From Nocardioides stalactiti (GTDB lineage Bacteria; Actinomycetota; Actinomycetes; Propionibacteriales; Nocardioidaceae), in NCBI RefSeq assembly GCF_014180715.1, contig NZ_JACEFC010000006.1:1-64000 (forward strand): DNA of 64,000 nt, in the 5' to 3' direction. The notes beneath the pieces are model-generated. The model was not told where the DNA came from, did no database searches, and was given only the letters and a program-made list of their open reading frames with translations. This document shows positions 25,221-33,102 of the stretch, one piece after another (the stretch's first letter is position 1; every line of letters starts with the position of its first letter). A program made the position numbers and the translations under genes.

Positions 25221-26771
25221 ATGACGGTCTCTCCCCAGGTCGAAGGCGAAGCGGACTACAAGGGCCGGATCGGCAACCTCATCCGAGACGCCCGGAAGCA
25301 CCGGGGCCTCACCCAGTCCCAGCTCGCCGAACGCCTCGGCACCAGCCAGAGCGCGATCAACCGGATCGAGAAGGGGCACCAGAACCTCTCCCTGGAGATG
25401 CTGGCTCGGATCGGCTCCGCGCTGGACTCCGAGATCGTCGCGCTCGGTGCCGGCCCGACCCACCTGAGGGTCAAGGGCCCCACCACCTTGTCCGGCGAGA
25501 TCGTCGTCAAGACGTCCAAGAACGCCGGGGTCGCGCTGTTGTGCGCCTCGCTCCTCAACCGGGGCCGTACGACGCTGCGCAAGGTCGCTCGGATCGAGGA
25601 GGTCAACCGGCTGCTCGAGGTGCTCGGCAGCCTGGGCGTGCAGACGCGGTGGATCAACGACGAGAACGACCTCGAGATCATCCCGCCCAAGGACATCGAC
25701 CTCTCCCGCATCGACGAGGAGGCGGCGCGCCGCACCCGCTCGGTGCTCATGTTCCTCGGACCGCTGCTCCACCGCGCCGACACCTTCGAGCTCCCGTACG
25801 CGGGCGGCTGCAACCTCGGCACCCGCACCGTGGAGCCGCACATGTCCGCACTGCGGCCGTTCGGGCTCGAGGTCAAGGCGACCGACGGCTGGTACCACGG
25901 TCAGGTCAACCGGGCGATCGCCCCGGTCCGACCCATCGTGCTCACCGAGCGCGGCGACACCGTGACCGAGAACGCGCTCATGGCCGCCGCTCTCCACCCG
26001 GGCACGACGGTCATCCGCAACGCCTCGTCCAACTACATGGTCCAGGACCTCTGCTTCTACCTCCAGGCGCTCGGCGTCGACGTCGAGGGCATCGGTACGA
26101 CGACGCTCACCGTGACCGGCCGGGCCGTCATCGACACCGACGTCGACTACTCCCCCAGCGAGGACCCGATCGAGGCGATGTCGCTGCTCGCCGCCGCCAT
26201 CGTGACCCGCTCGGAGATCACGATCCGACGTGCTCCGATCGAGTTCCTCGAGATCGAGCTCGCCACGCTGGAGGAGATGGGCTTCCGCTACGAGCGGTCC
26301 GAGGAGTACCTCGCAGCCAACGGCCGCACCCGGCTCGTCGACCTGCGGACGCTGCCCTCGGACCTGGTGGCGCCGCGCGACAAGATCCACCCGATGCCGT
26401 TCCCCGGCCTGAACATCGACAACCTCCCGTTCTTCGCGGTCATCGCGGCGGTGGCCGACGGCCAGACGACGCTGCACGACTGGGTCTACGACAACCGCGC
26501 CATCTACTTGACCGAGCTCAACAAGCTCGGTGGCCGGGTGAGCCTGCTCGACCCGCACCGGGTGATGATCGAGGGGCCGACGTCGTGGACCGGCGCTGAG
26601 CTCGTGTGCCCGCCCGCGCTGCGGCCCGCCGTCGTCGTCCTGCTCGCGATGCTCGCCAGCAAGGGCACCTCGGTGCTGCGCAGCACCTACGTCATCCACC
26701 GGGGCTACGAGGACCTCGCCGAGCGCCTGAGCTCCCTCGGCGCCGAGATCGAGACGTTCCGAGACATCTGA
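25221..26771 (+). CDS. HTH domain fused to UDP-GlcNAc enolpyruvyl transferase (MurA-like)
   Basis: The 516-residue protein has an XRE-type helix-turn-helix domain at about residues 16-72 ('LTQSQLAERLGTSQSAINRIEKG'). It is followed by an EPSP-synthase-fold domain that matches MurA, with the Lys-Asn motif 'KTSKNAG' near residue 100 and the active-site Cys at 197 in 'PYAGGCNLGTRTVEPHM', the equivalent of E. coli Cys115. MurA makes the first committed intermediate of peptidoglycan from UDP-GlcNAc and phosphoenolpyruvate. The HTH may make this a regulator or bifunctional enzyme. It could be a second MurA copy. Confidence 0.8.
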   Translation: MTVSPQVEGEADYKGRIGNLIRDARKHRGLTQSQLAERLGTSQSAINRIEKGHQNLSLEMLARIGSALDSEIVALGAGPTHLRVKGPTTLSGEIVVKTSKNAGVALLCASLLNRGRTTLRKVARIEEVNRLLEVLGSLGVQTRWINDENDLEIIPPKDIDLSRIDEEAARRTRSVLMFLGPLLHRADTFELPYAGGCNLGTRTVEPHMSALRPFGLEVKATDGWYHGQVNRAIAPVRPIVLTERGDTVTENALMAAALHPGTTVIRNASSNYMVQDLCFYLQALGVDVEGIGTTTLTVTGRAVIDTDVDYSPSEDPIEAMSLLAAAIVTRSEITIRRAPIEFLEIELATLEEMGFRYERSEEYLAANGRTRLVDLRTLPSDLVAPRDKIHPMPFPGLNIDNLPFFAVIAAVADGQTTLHDWVYDNRAIYLTELNKLGGRVSLLDPHRVMIEGPTSWTGAELVCPPALRPAVVVLLAMLASKGTSVLRSTYVIHRGYEDLAERLSSLGAEIETFRDI

Positions 26772-26778
26772 GCGCCCC

Positions 26779-27567
26779 GTGTACCTGGAGGAGGGCCGGG
26801 TCCTGGCGTTCGCCCATCGCGGCGGCGCCTACCACCCGGAGATCGAGGGGCTCGAGAACACCCTGGCCGCGTTCCGGCACGCCGTGGCGCTGGGCTACCG
26901 CTACCTGGAGACCGACGTCCACGTCACCCGCGACGGAGCCCTGCTGGCGTTCCACGACGAGGTGCTGGACCGGGTCACCGACCGGGTCGGCGCGATCGCG
27001 GACCTGACGCTGGCCGAGGTGCGGGAGGCGCGGATCGGCGGTCGGGAGGAGATCCCCACCTTCGACCAGCTGCTCGACGCCTTCCCGGACGCTCGGTTCA
27101 ACATCGACATCAAGTCCGCGGGCGCCTCCGCAGCCCTCGCCGCGACGGTGCACGAGCGGGACCTGTGGGACCGGGTCCTCGTCGGTTCCTTCTCCCCCGC
27201 CCGGATCCGCGAGTTCCGGCGCCTCACCGGCGGTCGGGTCCCGACGGCGGCCCACCCGTGGGAGATCCTCGCGTTCCGCCTGCTGCCCAGTGCCCGGTTG
27301 GCCGACCGGATCGCCGGGCGGGACTTCGTCGCGTTCCAGGTCCCGCACCGACGGCGCAGGGTGCGGGTCGTGACGCCGGGGCTGGTGCGCCGGGCCCACG
27401 CAGCGGGCAAGCAGGTCCACGTCTGGACCATCGACGACCCGGCCGAGATGCACGAGCTGCTCGACCGCGGCGTCGACGGCCTCTTCACGGATCGCACCGA
27501 TCTGCTCAAGGATGTCCTCGTCGCTCGCGGCCAATGGCGGTCGCAGACTGGGGAGGGAGCCTCATGA
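26779..27567 (+). CDS. glpQ: Glycerophosphodiester phosphodiesterase
   Basis: A 262-residue GDPD TIM-barrel enzyme with 'FAHRGGAYHP' (His13, Arg14), the Glu-x-Asp metal pair in 'YLETDVHVTRDG' (Glu44, Asp46) and 'LLAFHDEVLDR' (His59), and later 'FNIDIKSAG' and 'VHVWTIDD'. It hydrolyses glycerophosphodiesters to glycerol-3-phosphate and an alcohol. There is no signal peptide, so it acts inside the cell. GTG start at 26779, eight bases after the HTH-MurA stop, and an ATGA overlap with the MFS gene, so all three appear to form an operon. Confidence 0.85.
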   Translation: MYLEEGRVLAFAHRGGAYHPEIEGLENTLAAFRHAVALGYRYLETDVHVTRDGALLAFHDEVLDRVTDRVGAIADLTLAEVREARIGGREEIPTFDQLLDAFPDARFNIDIKSAGASAALAATVHERDLWDRVLVGSFSPARIREFRRLTGGRVPTAAHPWEILAFRLLPSARLADRIAGRDFVAFQVPHRRRRVRVVTPGLVRRAHAAGKQVHVWTIDDPAEMHELLDRGVDGLFTDRTDLLKDVLVARGQWRSQTGEGAS

Positions 27568-28910
27568 GCAGCACCATCGCCGACCTCGGCCCACTGAACC
27601 GCGCCCGCGAGCAGCGGGCCTGGTACTTCTACGACTGGGCGAACTCCGCGTTCGCCACGACCATCGCCGGCGTCCTGTTCGCGCCGTACCTCATCGCGGT
27701 CGCGGAGAAGGCCGCGGTCGACGACCGGGTCAACGTGCTCGGGCTCGGGATCGACCCCGACGCGCTGCCCGCGTTCGTCATCACCGCCTCGACGATCCTG
27801 TCCGCGATCATGCTGCCGCCGCTCGGGGCTCTGGCCGACCGCACGGCGCGCAAGAAGGACCTGCTCGCCGGCTTCGCGTGGGCCGGCGCCGCAGCCGCCG
27901 CCGTGCTGTTCTTCATGACGGGCGACAACTGGCAGATCGGCGTCGTGGCATTCATCGTCGCCAACCTCTGCTTCGCCGCGTCGACCGTGTTCAACGACGC
28001 GATCCTGCCGATCATCTCGACCGAGTCCGAGCGCGACCGGGTCTCCACCCGCGGCTGGGCGATGGGGTACGTCGGCGGCGGGCTGCTGCTCGCACTGAAC
28101 TTCGTCCTCGTCAGCTTCCACGACACGTTCGGGCTCAGCCAGGGGATGGCGGTGCGGATCAGCCTGCTCTCCGCCGCGGTCTGGTGGGCGGTCTTCACGC
28201 TCGTGCCCTACCGCGGCCTCAGCAACCACCCGCCGCGCGCTGTCGCCGCGGTCGAGGGCGGCCTCTTCGCGAGCAGCTTCGGCCAGCTCTGGACCACGGT
28301 CCGCGAGCTTCGGAAGTACCCGGTCGCCCTCACCTTCCTGCTCGCCTACCTCTTCTTCAACGACGGCATCCAGACAGTCATCGCCCAGGCCTCGGTGTTC
28401 GGGGTGGAGGAGCTCGGGTTCGAGGAGGGCACGATGCTGGCGATCTATCTCCTCGTCCAGTTCGTCGCCGTCGGGGGCGCCCTGGTGTTCGGGCGGCTGG
28501 CCGCCCGGGTGGGTGCGAAGAGGGTGATCCTGGGCGGGCTCGTGGTCTGGATGATCATCGTCTCCGCCGCGCTCGTGATCCCGGCCGAGCAGCTGATCTG
28601 GCTCATCGTCCTCGGCGTCGCGATCGGCGTGGTCCTCGGTGGCACGCAGGCGCTCGCGCGGTCCTACTTCTCGCTGCTCATCCCCCGTGGCAAGGAAGCC
28701 GAGTTCTTCAGCTTCTACCACCTCATGGACCGCGGTACGTCGTGGTTCGGGACGCTCACCTTCGGCATCGTCGTCCAGCTCACCGACTCGTTCCGCCCGG
28801 CCTTGTTCGCGCTGGTCTTCTTCTTCGTGGTCGGCGGCCTCCTGCTGCTCCGCGTCGACACCGAGCGCGGAATCAGGGATGCGGGCAACGATCGCCCCGC
28901 AGTCGTCTGA
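27564..28910 (+). CDS. MFS transporter (UMF1/Atg22-like)
   Basis: A 448-residue protein with about 11-12 hydrophobic segments. It starts 'NRAREQRAWYFYDWANSAFATTIAGVLFAPY', the clear signature of the UMF1/Atg22-like MFS group, and has 'GALADRTARKKDLLAG' as the MFS loop 2-3 motif. Substrate unknown; related yeast Atg22 exports amino acids from the vacuole. It overlaps the GDPD gene by four bases, so the pair could handle a lipid head group or the hydrolysis product. Confidence 0.8.
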   Translation: MSSTIADLGPLNRAREQRAWYFYDWANSAFATTIAGVLFAPYLIAVAEKAAVDDRVNVLGLGIDPDALPAFVITASTILSAIMLPPLGALADRTARKKDLLAGFAWAGAAAAAVLFFMTGDNWQIGVVAFIVANLCFAASTVFNDAILPIISTESERDRVSTRGWAMGYVGGGLLLALNFVLVSFHDTFGLSQGMAVRISLLSAAVWWAVFTLVPYRGLSNHPPRAVAAVEGGLFASSFGQLWTTVRELRKYPVALTFLLAYLFFNDGIQTVIAQASVFGVEELGFEEGTMLAIYLLVQFVAVGGALVFGRLAARVGAKRVILGGLVVWMIIVSAALVIPAEQLIWLIVLGVAIGVVLGGTQALARSYFSLLIPRGKEAEFFSFYHLMDRGTSWFGTLTFGIVVQLTDSFRPALFALVFFFVVGGLLLLRVDTERGIRDAGNDRPAVV

Positions 28911-29075
28911 TTCCGTCGCGAAATCAGGTTCGTCCTGCCGGTTTGCAACCTTTTCCGGCCGGGTAGCGTTGAAGAGACAACGGTGCGACGGTCAACCACG
29001 CCCGGGGAGATCCCCCGGCGACCACGCGGCCGGGGCCCCGCCAGGAGCAGGGGCCAGGGACTTGGGAGGAACAAC

Positions 29076-29465
29076 ATGGCGGAGCGAACGCTGCGAGGCG
29101 CACGACTGGGCGGCCAGTCCTTCGAGGACGAGCGCGGCATCGAGTTCGCGGCCCGTCAGCAGGTCGAGTACCGCTGCACCCACGGCCACCTGTTCGAGAT
29201 CACGATGTCGATCGAGGCTGACGTGCCTGCGGTGTGGGAGTGCCCCCGCTGTGGCGCCGAGGGCGAGAGCACGTCCGGCATCGAGCGTGTGGAGAAGGTC
29301 GAGAAGCCGCAGCGCACCCACTGGGACATGCTGCTGGAGCGCCGGTCCGAGAAGGAGCTCGAGGACATCCTCACCGAGCGCCTCGAGCTGCTGCGCGGCG
29401 GCGAGATCGGCCCGGCCCACCTGCACCGCACCGGCAACCGCAAGAAGAAGGCCGCCAACGCCTGA
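29076..29465 (+). CDS. rbpA: RNA polymerase-binding protein RbpA
   Basis: A 129-residue protein beginning 'MAERTLRGARLGGQSFEDERG', the strongly conserved RbpA start. A Zn-type core has 'YRCTHGHLFEITMS' and 'WECPRCGAEG' (four Cys/His ligands), and the C-terminus is basic ('HRTGNRKKKAANA'). RbpA stabilises the open complex with the housekeeping sigma factor and contributes to rifampicin tolerance in actinobacteria. The frame is open upstream, but the conserved start at 29076 has GGAGG eight to ten bases before it ('TTGGGAGGAACAAC'). Confidence 0.95.
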   Translation: MAERTLRGARLGGQSFEDERGIEFAARQQVEYRCTHGHLFEITMSIEADVPAVWECPRCGAEGESTSGIERVEKVEKPQRTHWDMLLERRSEKELEDILTERLELLRGGEIGPAHLHRTGNRKKKAANA

Positions 29466-29483
29466 GCCCCCGGCTCAGCAGGC

Positions 29484-29960
29484 TCAGTCCTCCACGACCT
29501 CACCCCGGACGACGGTGTCCCCTGCCGTCGGGCCGGGGTCTTGTCGCGCCCGCCCCACGGTCGCGACCGTCACCCGGCCAGCGATGTAGCCGGTCAGCAG
29601 CCGGCGGAACAGGGGCCGGGTGAACGGCAGCACGAGCAGGAACCCGAACACGTCGGTCGCGAAGCCGGGCGTGAGCAGCAGCGTGCCACCGATGAGGATC
29701 AGGGCGGCGTCGGCGAGCTCGCGAGCCGGCGGCTGATAGCTGTTGAGGGCCTGCCGCAGCGCCTGCCAGGCGCGCCGGCCCTCCCGCTTGACCAACCAGG
29801 CTCCGAGCATGCTGTCGAGGATCAGCAGGCCGATGGTCCACCAGGGGCCGATCGCCTGGCCGACCTGGATCACCACGTAGATCTCGACCAGCGGCACCAC
29901 CACGAAGGCGACGAAGAGCAGCAGCGGCCACCGCCGGCGTCGTCGCGTCGTCGTACTCAC
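29484..29960 (-). CDS. fxsA: FxsA family membrane protein
   Basis: A 158-residue protein with four hydrophobic segments, starting basic and continuing 'WPLLLFVAFVVVPLVEIYVVIQVG', the FxsA N-terminus; a central 'GTLLLTPGFATDVFGFLLVLPFTRPLFRR' is also typical. Escherichia coli FxsA suppresses F-plasmid exclusion of phage T7 when overproduced; its normal role is unclear. It is the last gene of an apparent minus-strand group lnt, ppm, fxsA. Confidence 0.85.
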   Translation of the reverse strand: MSTTTRRRRRWPLLLFVAFVVVPLVEIYVVIQVGQAIGPWWTIGLLILDSMLGAWLVKREGRRAWQALRQALNSYQPPARELADAALILIGGTLLLTPGFATDVFGFLLVLPFTRPLFRRLLTGYIAGRVTVATVGRARQDPGPTAGDTVVRGEVVED

Positions 29961-29969
29961 CCCGCAAGC

Positions 29970-30734
29970 CTAGCCAGTGCGTCGGCGCGCCTGTGCCTGC
30001 TCCCAGCGCTCGCGCAGGCCCCACTGGGTGATCCGCTTGAGCGACTCGACCGCGACCTGGCCGCTCATCTTCGAGTGGCCGCGGACCCGCTCGATGAACT
30101 CGATGGGGACCTCGCGCACCACCAGCCCGGCGTGCAGGCAACGGGTGACCAGGTCGGTCTGGAAGACGTAGCCGGTCGAGCGGACGGACGCGAGGTCGAT
30201 CTTCTCCAGTGCCTCACGGCGGAACAGCCGGTAGCCGGCGGTGGCGTCGCGGACGTCGATGCCGAGGAGCAGGCGCACGTAGAGGTTGCCGCCCCGGGAC
30301 AGGGCCTCGCGGCGCCGGGGCCAGTTGACCACGCTGCCGCCGGGGATCCAGCGCGAGCCGATCACCAGGTCCGCGGTCCGCAGGCCCTCGAGGAGCCGGT
30401 CGAGCTGCTCGGGCTGGTGTGAGCCGTCGGCGTCCATCTCCCCCACGACGTCGTAGCCCTCGGCGAGGGCCCACGCGAAGCCGGCGAGGTAGGCGGCGCC
30501 CAGGCCTTCCTTGCCGGCCCGGTGCAGGACGTGGACCTGCGGGTCGGCCGCCGCCAGGTCGTCGGCGATGTCGCCGGTGCCGTCGGGCGAGCAGTCGTCG
30601 ACCACCAGCACGTCGACCCGGGGCTGGGCGCGCCGCAGCCGGCCGACGATCCACGCCAGGTTCGCGGCCTCGTCGTAGGTCGGGATCACCACGACGACCC
30701 GGCCGTGCTGGGACACGGGATCGGGGGTGACCAT
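29970..30734 (-). CDS. ppm: Polyprenol monophosphomannose synthase
   Basis: The GT-A glycosyltransferase is 254 residues long from the Met of 'MVTPDPVSQHGRVVVVIPTYDEA'. The donor/metal motif is 'EMDADGSHQPEQL' (DXD-type), with the 'GLRTADLVIGSRWIPGGSV' and 'HSKMSG' motifs of Dpm1/Ppm1 proteins. It uses GDP-mannose to load polyprenol phosphate for periplasmic mannosyltransferases making lipoglycans and glycoproteins. An upstream Met at 30788 would run into lnt; the chosen start lies seven bases after the lnt stop. In mycobacteria Ppm1 and Lnt are fused; here they are separate neighbours. Confidence 0.9.
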   Translation of the reverse strand: MVTPDPVSQHGRVVVVIPTYDEAANLAWIVGRLRRAQPRVDVLVVDDCSPDGTGDIADDLAAADPQVHVLHRAGKEGLGAAYLAGFAWALAEGYDVVGEMDADGSHQPEQLDRLLEGLRTADLVIGSRWIPGGSVVNWPRRREALSRGGNLYVRLLLGIDVRDATAGYRLFRREALEKIDLASVRSTGYVFQTDLVTRCLHAGLVVREVPIEFIERVRGHSKMSGQVAVESLKRITQWGLRERWEQAQARRRTG

Positions 30735-30741
30735 CTCTGCT

Positions 30742-32280
30742 TCAGACAACAAGAGCCTCACTCGGACTCGCGGACTCGGACCCGCCATGATCTCGCCTTC
30801 GACGGTACGCGATCGCGCCCACCACGAGACCGAGGAGCGACCAACCGGTGAACACCCGCGCGGGCCAGGCGCCGGCCCGGGTGGCGGGGGTCAGCTCGGT
30901 GCTCAGGCCGACCCGTTCGACCAGCACCGCCGTGGTCCGCGGGTCGGCCGAGGCGACCACCGTCCCGTCCGGGGCGACGACGCCGGTGATGCCGTTGGTG
31001 GCGGCGACGACGAGCCAGCGACCCGACTCGATCGCCCGCAACCGGGTGATCGCGAACTGCTGGTCGATCTGGTCGGTGAAGATGAAGCTCGCGTTGCTCG
31101 TCTGCACCGTCAACAGCTCCGCACCCTCCTGGAGCTGCTCCCGCATGACGTCGTCGTAGGCCACGTCGAAGCAGATGGCGTCGGCGACCGGGATGCCGGC
31201 GACCCGCAGCGGCGTGGTGCGCGTGCCGCTCTTCATGTCGCGGCTGATCTGGTTGAGCGCCCCGAAGTTGGGGTCCCAGTAGCGGCGGAACGGGATGTAC
31301 TCCCCGTAGGCCACCGGGTGGTGCTTGGTGTAGCGGTCCCCCGGCCCCGTCCGAGGATCCCAGACGATCCCCTGGTTGAGGACGTGATCGTCCCCGTCGT
31401 CCACCAGGCCGCCGATGACGACCGGCACGCCGATGGCCGCCACCGCCTCGCGGATGTCGTCGTTGACCCCGCTGTCGAGGAAGGGGTCGACCGCGGTCGA
31501 GTTCTCCGGCCACAGCACGAAGTCCGGGCGCACCCCTGACGCGGCGAGGTCGAGAGTGGCGTCCACGTGGTTGCGGGTCACCTGCCGGTGGTCGAAGAGG
31601 ATGTCGTTGCCCGGCCCCGGCACGTCGCCCTGCACCGCGGCGACGACGGCGGAACCGGTCTCCTCGGTCTCGTACGGCGCGACGGCGGGCACGAGCAGGA
31701 GCGCGAGGACGACGACCGCTCCCCCGAGCGCGACCGGCCGACTGCGTCGCACCGAGGTCCGGTCGGACGGCAGCCACGACTCGACACCGGCCGCGATCAG
31801 GAACCCGACCAGTGCGAGGGTGAACGAGAGCCCGGTCATGCCGAGATAGGCCACCGCCGGCGCGACCGGGGTGTCGATCGCCGCGAACCCGAGCCGCCCC
31901 CAAGGCATTCCGCTGAAGGGCCAGGTGCTGCGCAGGCCGTCGACGGAGGTCCAGAGAGCGGCCAGCCACAGCGGCCACAGCGGCAGCCGCCGGACGAGCG
32001 GCGCCGCCAGGCCGAGAGCCCCGTAGAAGAGTGCCTCGACCGCCGACAGCGCGATCCAGGCGTCGGTGCCGATCGACTCCTTCATCCAGTAGATGTGGGT
32101 GAAGTAGAAGGCGACGCCGAAGACCAGGCCGACCGCGCCCGCCCGCCTGACCGGCAGCTCGCGCACCGCGAGCGCGAAGGCGGCGATGCCGAGAGGCAGC
32201 AGGTACGGGATCGCGACGGGCTCGAACGAGGCCGTCAGGAGGAGGCCGCCCGCGGCGGCGACGACGAGGCGGGCGAGCAC
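30742..32280 (-). CDS. lnt: Apolipoprotein N-acyltransferase
   Basis: The 512-residue protein has six to seven hydrophobic segments in the first ~200 residues, then a nitrilase-fold domain on the outer face. The active-site Glu/Lys/Cys set is likely represented by 'FVLWPENSTAVDPF' (Glu), 'PVAYGEYIPFRRYW' and 'ADAICFDVAYDDV' (Cys). It adds the third acyl chain to the N-terminal Cys of lipoproteins such as those in this window. The C-terminal segment is one more helix. It lies next to ppm, as often in actinobacteria. Confidence 0.9.
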   Translation of the reverse strand: MLARLVVAAAGGLLLTASFEPVAIPYLLPLGIAAFALAVRELPVRRAGAVGLVFGVAFYFTHIYWMKESIGTDAWIALSAVEALFYGALGLAAPLVRRLPLWPLWLAALWTSVDGLRSTWPFSGMPWGRLGFAAIDTPVAPAVAYLGMTGLSFTLALVGFLIAAGVESWLPSDRTSVRRSRPVALGGAVVVLALLLVPAVAPYETEETGSAVVAAVQGDVPGPGNDILFDHRQVTRNHVDATLDLAASGVRPDFVLWPENSTAVDPFLDSGVNDDIREAVAAIGVPVVIGGLVDDGDDHVLNQGIVWDPRTGPGDRYTKHHPVAYGEYIPFRRYWDPNFGALNQISRDMKSGTRTTPLRVAGIPVADAICFDVAYDDVMREQLQEGAELLTVQTSNASFIFTDQIDQQFAITRLRAIESGRWLVVAATNGITGVVAPDGTVVASADPRTTAVLVERVGLSTELTPATRAGAWPARVFTGWSLLGLVVGAIAYRRRRDHGGSESASPSEALVV

Positions 32281-32327
32281 GCGGCAAGCCTAGGGGCTGG
32301 GCCCTGGGGTCCGGCCCTCCAGGGCGA

Positions 32328-32416
32328 CGGAAGGGTCGCTCCCACCTTCGGACCATCCCGTTCTTCGACTGGCTGCCGACAACGGGATGTTGTCTAGGGG
32401 GAGAGCGACCCTTCCG
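32328..32416. other. Nested double hairpin (outer 14 bp, inner 9 bp)
   Basis: The outer arms 32328-32341 and 32403-32416 are perfect complements (CGGAAGGGTCGCTC). Inside them 32354-32362 (CATCCCGTT) pairs with 32381-32389, with an 18-base loop. The element is 48 bases upstream of the lnt start. No A/T run follows, so it is not a simple terminator. It may be an RNA element or a DNA palindrome-type repeat. Confidence 0.65.
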
Positions 32417-32431
32417 CGTCGCTCTCGAGGA

Positions 32432-32509
32432 GCGGACCGACCTCCGCGAACCGTGATGGGAGGTGTTGGCGCTACACCCCCGTCTTCGGCCACTCGGACG
32501 TCGGTCCGC
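32432..32509. other. Second nested inverted repeat
   Basis: GCGGACCGAC at 32432-32441 pairs with 32500-32509 (perfect 10-base arms). Within lie the smaller pairs CCTCC/GGAGG (32441-32445 with 32459-32463) and GGTGT/ACACC (32462-32466 with 32474-32478), which overlap and so may be alternative folds. Confidence 0.5.
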
Positions 32510-32576
32510 GTACCACGACCTGCACGAGCAACAGCCACGTACTTTGGTCACCGCGGCAGGACCTGTCAACCGCCCG

Positions 32577-32610
32577 CTGACCTGCACAGATGCGCGAAAT
32601 CGCAGGTCAG
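32577..32610. other. Hairpin, 9 bp stem
   Basis: CTGACCTGC (32577-32585) pairs perfectly with 32602-32610; the loop is 16 bases. It lies between the second nested repeat and the lysine-operon terminator, and has no T-tract of its own. Confidence 0.5.
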
Positions 32611-32640
32611 AGGGTGGTCCGGATCACACGAATTGGCCCG

Positions 32641-32688
32641 AAAAATCTCATGATCCGGCGGCGTGTCGCTTGCGACGCGCCGCCGGAT
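32641..32688 (-). terminator. Rho-independent terminator of the lysine operon
   Basis: A 17-base stem (32653-32669 with 32672-32688; one mismatch) rich in G/C. On the minus strand it is followed, after seven bases, by a run of five T (AAAAA at 32641-32645 on the plus strand). It begins ten bases past the kal stop, at the right place to end the kdd-kamD-kamE-kal transcript. Confidence 0.8.
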
Positions 32689-32697
32689 GTCACCGGC

Positions 32698-33102
32698 TCA
32701 GGGAACGACGACCGTGCCGGTCGCGGTCGTCGCGACGACCGGCGGGTCGAGCAGCTCGGCCGCGCCGGGTCGGTCGGCGGTGGCGGCGCCCCGCGCGACG
32801 ACGGTCAGGGTGAAGGCCATGACCCGCGACCGGGTGCCGGCGCGGACCAGCTCGGCGGTCGCCTCGACGACGTCGCCGGCGCGTACCGGGGCGCGGAACT
32901 GCACGTCGTCGTACGACGCGAACAAGCCCTCGTCGCCGTCGGTGAGGATGCACAGCTCGGTCGCGACGTCGCCGAACAGGCCGAGCCCGTAGGCACCGTC
33001 GACCAGGTTGCCGGCGTAGTGCGCGTGCGAGTAAGGGACGTAGCGGCGCTGGGTGACCCGGGTGCCGACGACTGCACCGCCGATCGGGGAGGAGGCGCTC
33101 AT
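32698..33102 (-). CDS. kal: 3-aminobutyryl-CoA ammonia lyase
   Basis: A 134-residue hotdog-fold protein whose central block 'SHAHYAGNLVDGAYGLGLFGDVATEL' matches Kal of the lysine fermentation pathway, followed by 'GDEGLFASYDDVQFRAPVRAGD'. Kal removes ammonia from L-3-aminobutyryl-CoA to give crotonyl-CoA, near the end of the pathway. Its start overlaps the kamE stop by four bases, placing it in the same transcript. A short acidic N-terminal extension and a C-terminal 'VVATTATGTVVVP' tail are lineage-specific. Confidence 0.85.
   Translation of the reverse strand: MSASSPIGGAVVGTRVTQRRYVPYSHAHYAGNLVDGAYGLGLFGDVATELCILTDGDEGLFASYDDVQFRAPVRAGDVVEATAELVRAGTRSRVMAFTLTVVARGAATADRPGAAELLDPPVVATTATGTVVVP

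Larger units (their letters stand above)
32281..32697. other. Structured non-coding region upstream of lnt
   Basis: The 417 bases hold no supported gene. They contain a terminator for the lysine operon (32641-32688) and a dense set of perfect inverted repeats between 32328 and 32610, entered separately. The arrangement and spacing suggest either an RNA leader of lnt/ppm or an independent small RNA. There is no clear T-tract on the lnt side. Confidence 0.5.

Noticed and set aside
28925-29075. Promoter of rbpA
   Set aside because: TTGCAA (28943-28948) and TAGCGT (28964-28969) are only 15 bases apart, outside the normal spacing. A sigma-R-type promoter is known for rbpA in Streptomyces, but I could not identify a convincing GGAAT/GTT pair here.
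32420-32640. Cobalamin riboswitch, because a B12-dependent aminomutase is close
   Set aside because: The region lies downstream of the B12 enzyme genes, not upstream. I could not find the conserved core of the cobalamin riboswitch on either strand.
32387-32653. Small frames within the 417-base gap before lnt
   Set aside because: They are Arg/Pro-rich, lack ribosome-binding sequences and overlap the perfect inverted repeats. The region is better explained as non-coding.
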